The notes below the pieces were generated by a model, which did not search any database, was not told where the DNA came from, and was given only the letters and a program-made list of their open reading frames with translations. 64,000 nt of DNA from Closterium sp. NIES-65 (taxonomy: Eukaryota; Streptophyta; Zygnematophyceae; Desmidiales; Closteriaceae), in contig CANXME010002160.1 in assembly GCA_948144175.1 (NCBI GenBank), forward strand, positions 2,737,501-2,801,500, given 5' to 3'. Shown piece after piece: positions 62,740 through 64,000 of the stretch; positions within the stretch are counted from its first letter, which is position 1, and each line of letters starts with the position of its first letter. Position numbers and translations under genes: made by a program.

Positions 62740-63302
62740 GCTGCCCCACGTCGTGCCTGCGCTGCGCTGCCCGCGCGCGCCCTGCCTTGCCTACTCTGCG
62801 CTGCCCGCGCGCGCGCTGCGCTGCCTGCGCGCGCTGCCCTAGTCCCGAGCGCGCCGCCTGGTCCTGCCCCGAGCGTCGCCTTAGGAGCCCGCGCGCGGCT
62901 CGCTGCTCCCCCGCGCGCCACGTCCACCGCCTGTGCAGCCCGCTGCTGCCCCGCGCGCTGCGTCCGCCGCCCGTGCAGCCCGCTGCTGCCCCGCGCGCTG
63001 CGTTCGCCGACCGTGCAGCCCGCTGCTGCCCCGCGCGCCGCGTCCGCCACCCGTGCAGCCCACTGCTGCCCAGCGCGCCGCGTCCGCCGCCCCAGCGCGG
63101 CCCGCTCCTGCCTCACGCGCTGCCTTACCCGCGCGCGCCGCTTCAGCAGCCTGCGCACGCCTCGCCGCTGCCCTGCGCGCCGCCCTAGACACGTGCATGC
63201 CGCCTCAGCAGCTTGTGCGCCGCCACTGCCGCCCTGTGCGCAGCTTCTCCTGTCTGTGCTCTGCCTTGCTGCCTACGCACTACTCTCACCTGCGCTACAC
63301 TT
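62740..63302 (+). other. A7 GC-rich leader
   Basis: GCGCTGCCCGCGCGCGCC and CCGTGCAGCCCGCTGCTGCC units repeat to about 63200. No LTR or PBS is visible at the left edge, so the element is truncated or rearranged there. Confidence 0.65.
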
Positions 63303-64000
63303 ATGGCGACTCTCAATGTCCTAGCTTTCGATTCTGACGGTCGGCCGATAGAGTTTGCCACTTGGCTCGACGACCTGCAACTGTTCCTTCTGACTGATGC
63401 CAAAGACGGAGTTTCAATGTTCGATTATGTGACTGGCGCTTCCGTTGCTCCTGCAGACACTGCTACTGCTCTTGACCGCTCACAGTGGCAGACTCGCGAT
63501 GCTGCTGCGCGCCTCGCTATTCGCAACCATCTGCCGATCACTAAGCGCGCGCACTTTAGTCAGCACAAGACTGCTAAGGAACTGTATGAGGCTGTAGTTG
63601 CCCGCTACTCTTCCCCAGCCACTGCAGCCGTAGGCCGTCTCATGCTACCCTGCCTATTCCCCGACCTGTCCTCGTTTACCACCGCTGAGGACCTCATCTC
63701 TCACCTCCGCGCTAGAGACGCTCGCTTTCGTGCCGCCCTTTCAGACGAGTTCCTTGCCGAGAATCACCCCCCGATGTACTTTACTCTCTACTTCCTCATC
63801 ACCCGCCTCCCTGGCACTCTTCGATCAGTCAGGGACCACTTTCTCGCCCTAGACCCACCACTCTCACTGTCGCGGACTTTGAGACGCACCTCCTAGCAGC
63901 TGAAAAGAACATTCTCGCTGTAGGTGCTGCTCATGGTACTCCTCGCACTCCCCTCTTTGAGGGGTGCTCCCCCTCCCCTCTTGCCCCCTCCTACGCCTCT
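63303..64000 (+). pseudogene. gag: A7 Gag N-terminal part, frameshifted and cut by the window end
   Basis: ATG 63303 opens MATLNVLAFDSDGRPIEFAT, the family-A Gag domain, clearly diverged from A4 and A6. It lacks the long C run: the corresponding site has only CACCCCCCG. Near 63850 a one-base insertion or two-base deletion (ACCCACCACTCTCACTG) breaks the frame, which then stops at 63894-63896. The homologous continuation (LLAAEKNILAVGAA) is readable in another frame to the window end. Confidence 0.82.

Overview
The window looks like a retrotransposon-rich stretch of a streptophyte (green-lineage) nuclear genome. The evidence is a spliced GRAS-family gene (a regulator family of land plants and zygnematophyte algae), plant-type LTR retrotransposons primed by an initiator-tRNA-like PBS, 5-bp target-site duplications (TSDs) and GC-rich low-complexity coding DNA. 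A zygnematophyte alga such as Closterium is my best guess. That is inference: there is no rRNA or organelle marker here.

Layout. 1-5129: a Ty1/Copia element with short LTRs ('family A', copy A1) sitting in the 3' half of a different Copia ('family B', copy B1; LTR about 440 bp). 5130-6408: non-coding. 6409-23088: a 16.7-kb nested complex. Family-B element B2 (minus strand, TSD ACCCT on both sides) carries family-A copy A2 (8217 to about 13737, minus) in its coding part and family-A copy A3 (16014-22962, plus, TSD CGAGT) inside its 5' LTR. 23094-33499: the only host locus, a four-exon GRAS gene (26224-32299) with a roughly 94-unit CTG repeat in intron 2. 33500-41047: full-length family-A copy A4 with two identical 121-bp LTRs and TSD GGCGA, inserted in a purine-rich minisatellite. 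41463-41837: a complete 375-bp miniature LTR element (C1, TSD TGGAG) with tRNA-like Pol III boxes at its LTR/PBS junction; a solo LTR of the same family (C2) lies at 52745-52885. 42315-43560: a 1.25-kb non-autonomous relative of family A (N1, TSD CATTT). 44186-51244: family-A copy A5 (minus), again inside a minisatellite. 52581-53380: a probable LINE fragment. 53381-62739: a third family-B-like element (B3, minus) split by a fused pair, A6 (plus) and N2. 62740-64000: the start of another family-A element (A7).

How the parts relate. Family A encodes Gag, a zinc-binding module, protease, integrase, a hypervariable GGAEP-repeat linker, reverse transcriptase (YVDD) and RNase H in one frame. No intact copy is present: all six copies that preserve pol carry nonsense codons, frameshifts or deletions, and A7 shows only a frameshifted gag. 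Many of the stops are CAG to TAG or similar C-to-T changes. N1 and N2 share leader and 3'-UTR sequence with family A and probably depend on it. Only the GRAS gene is likely to serve the host.
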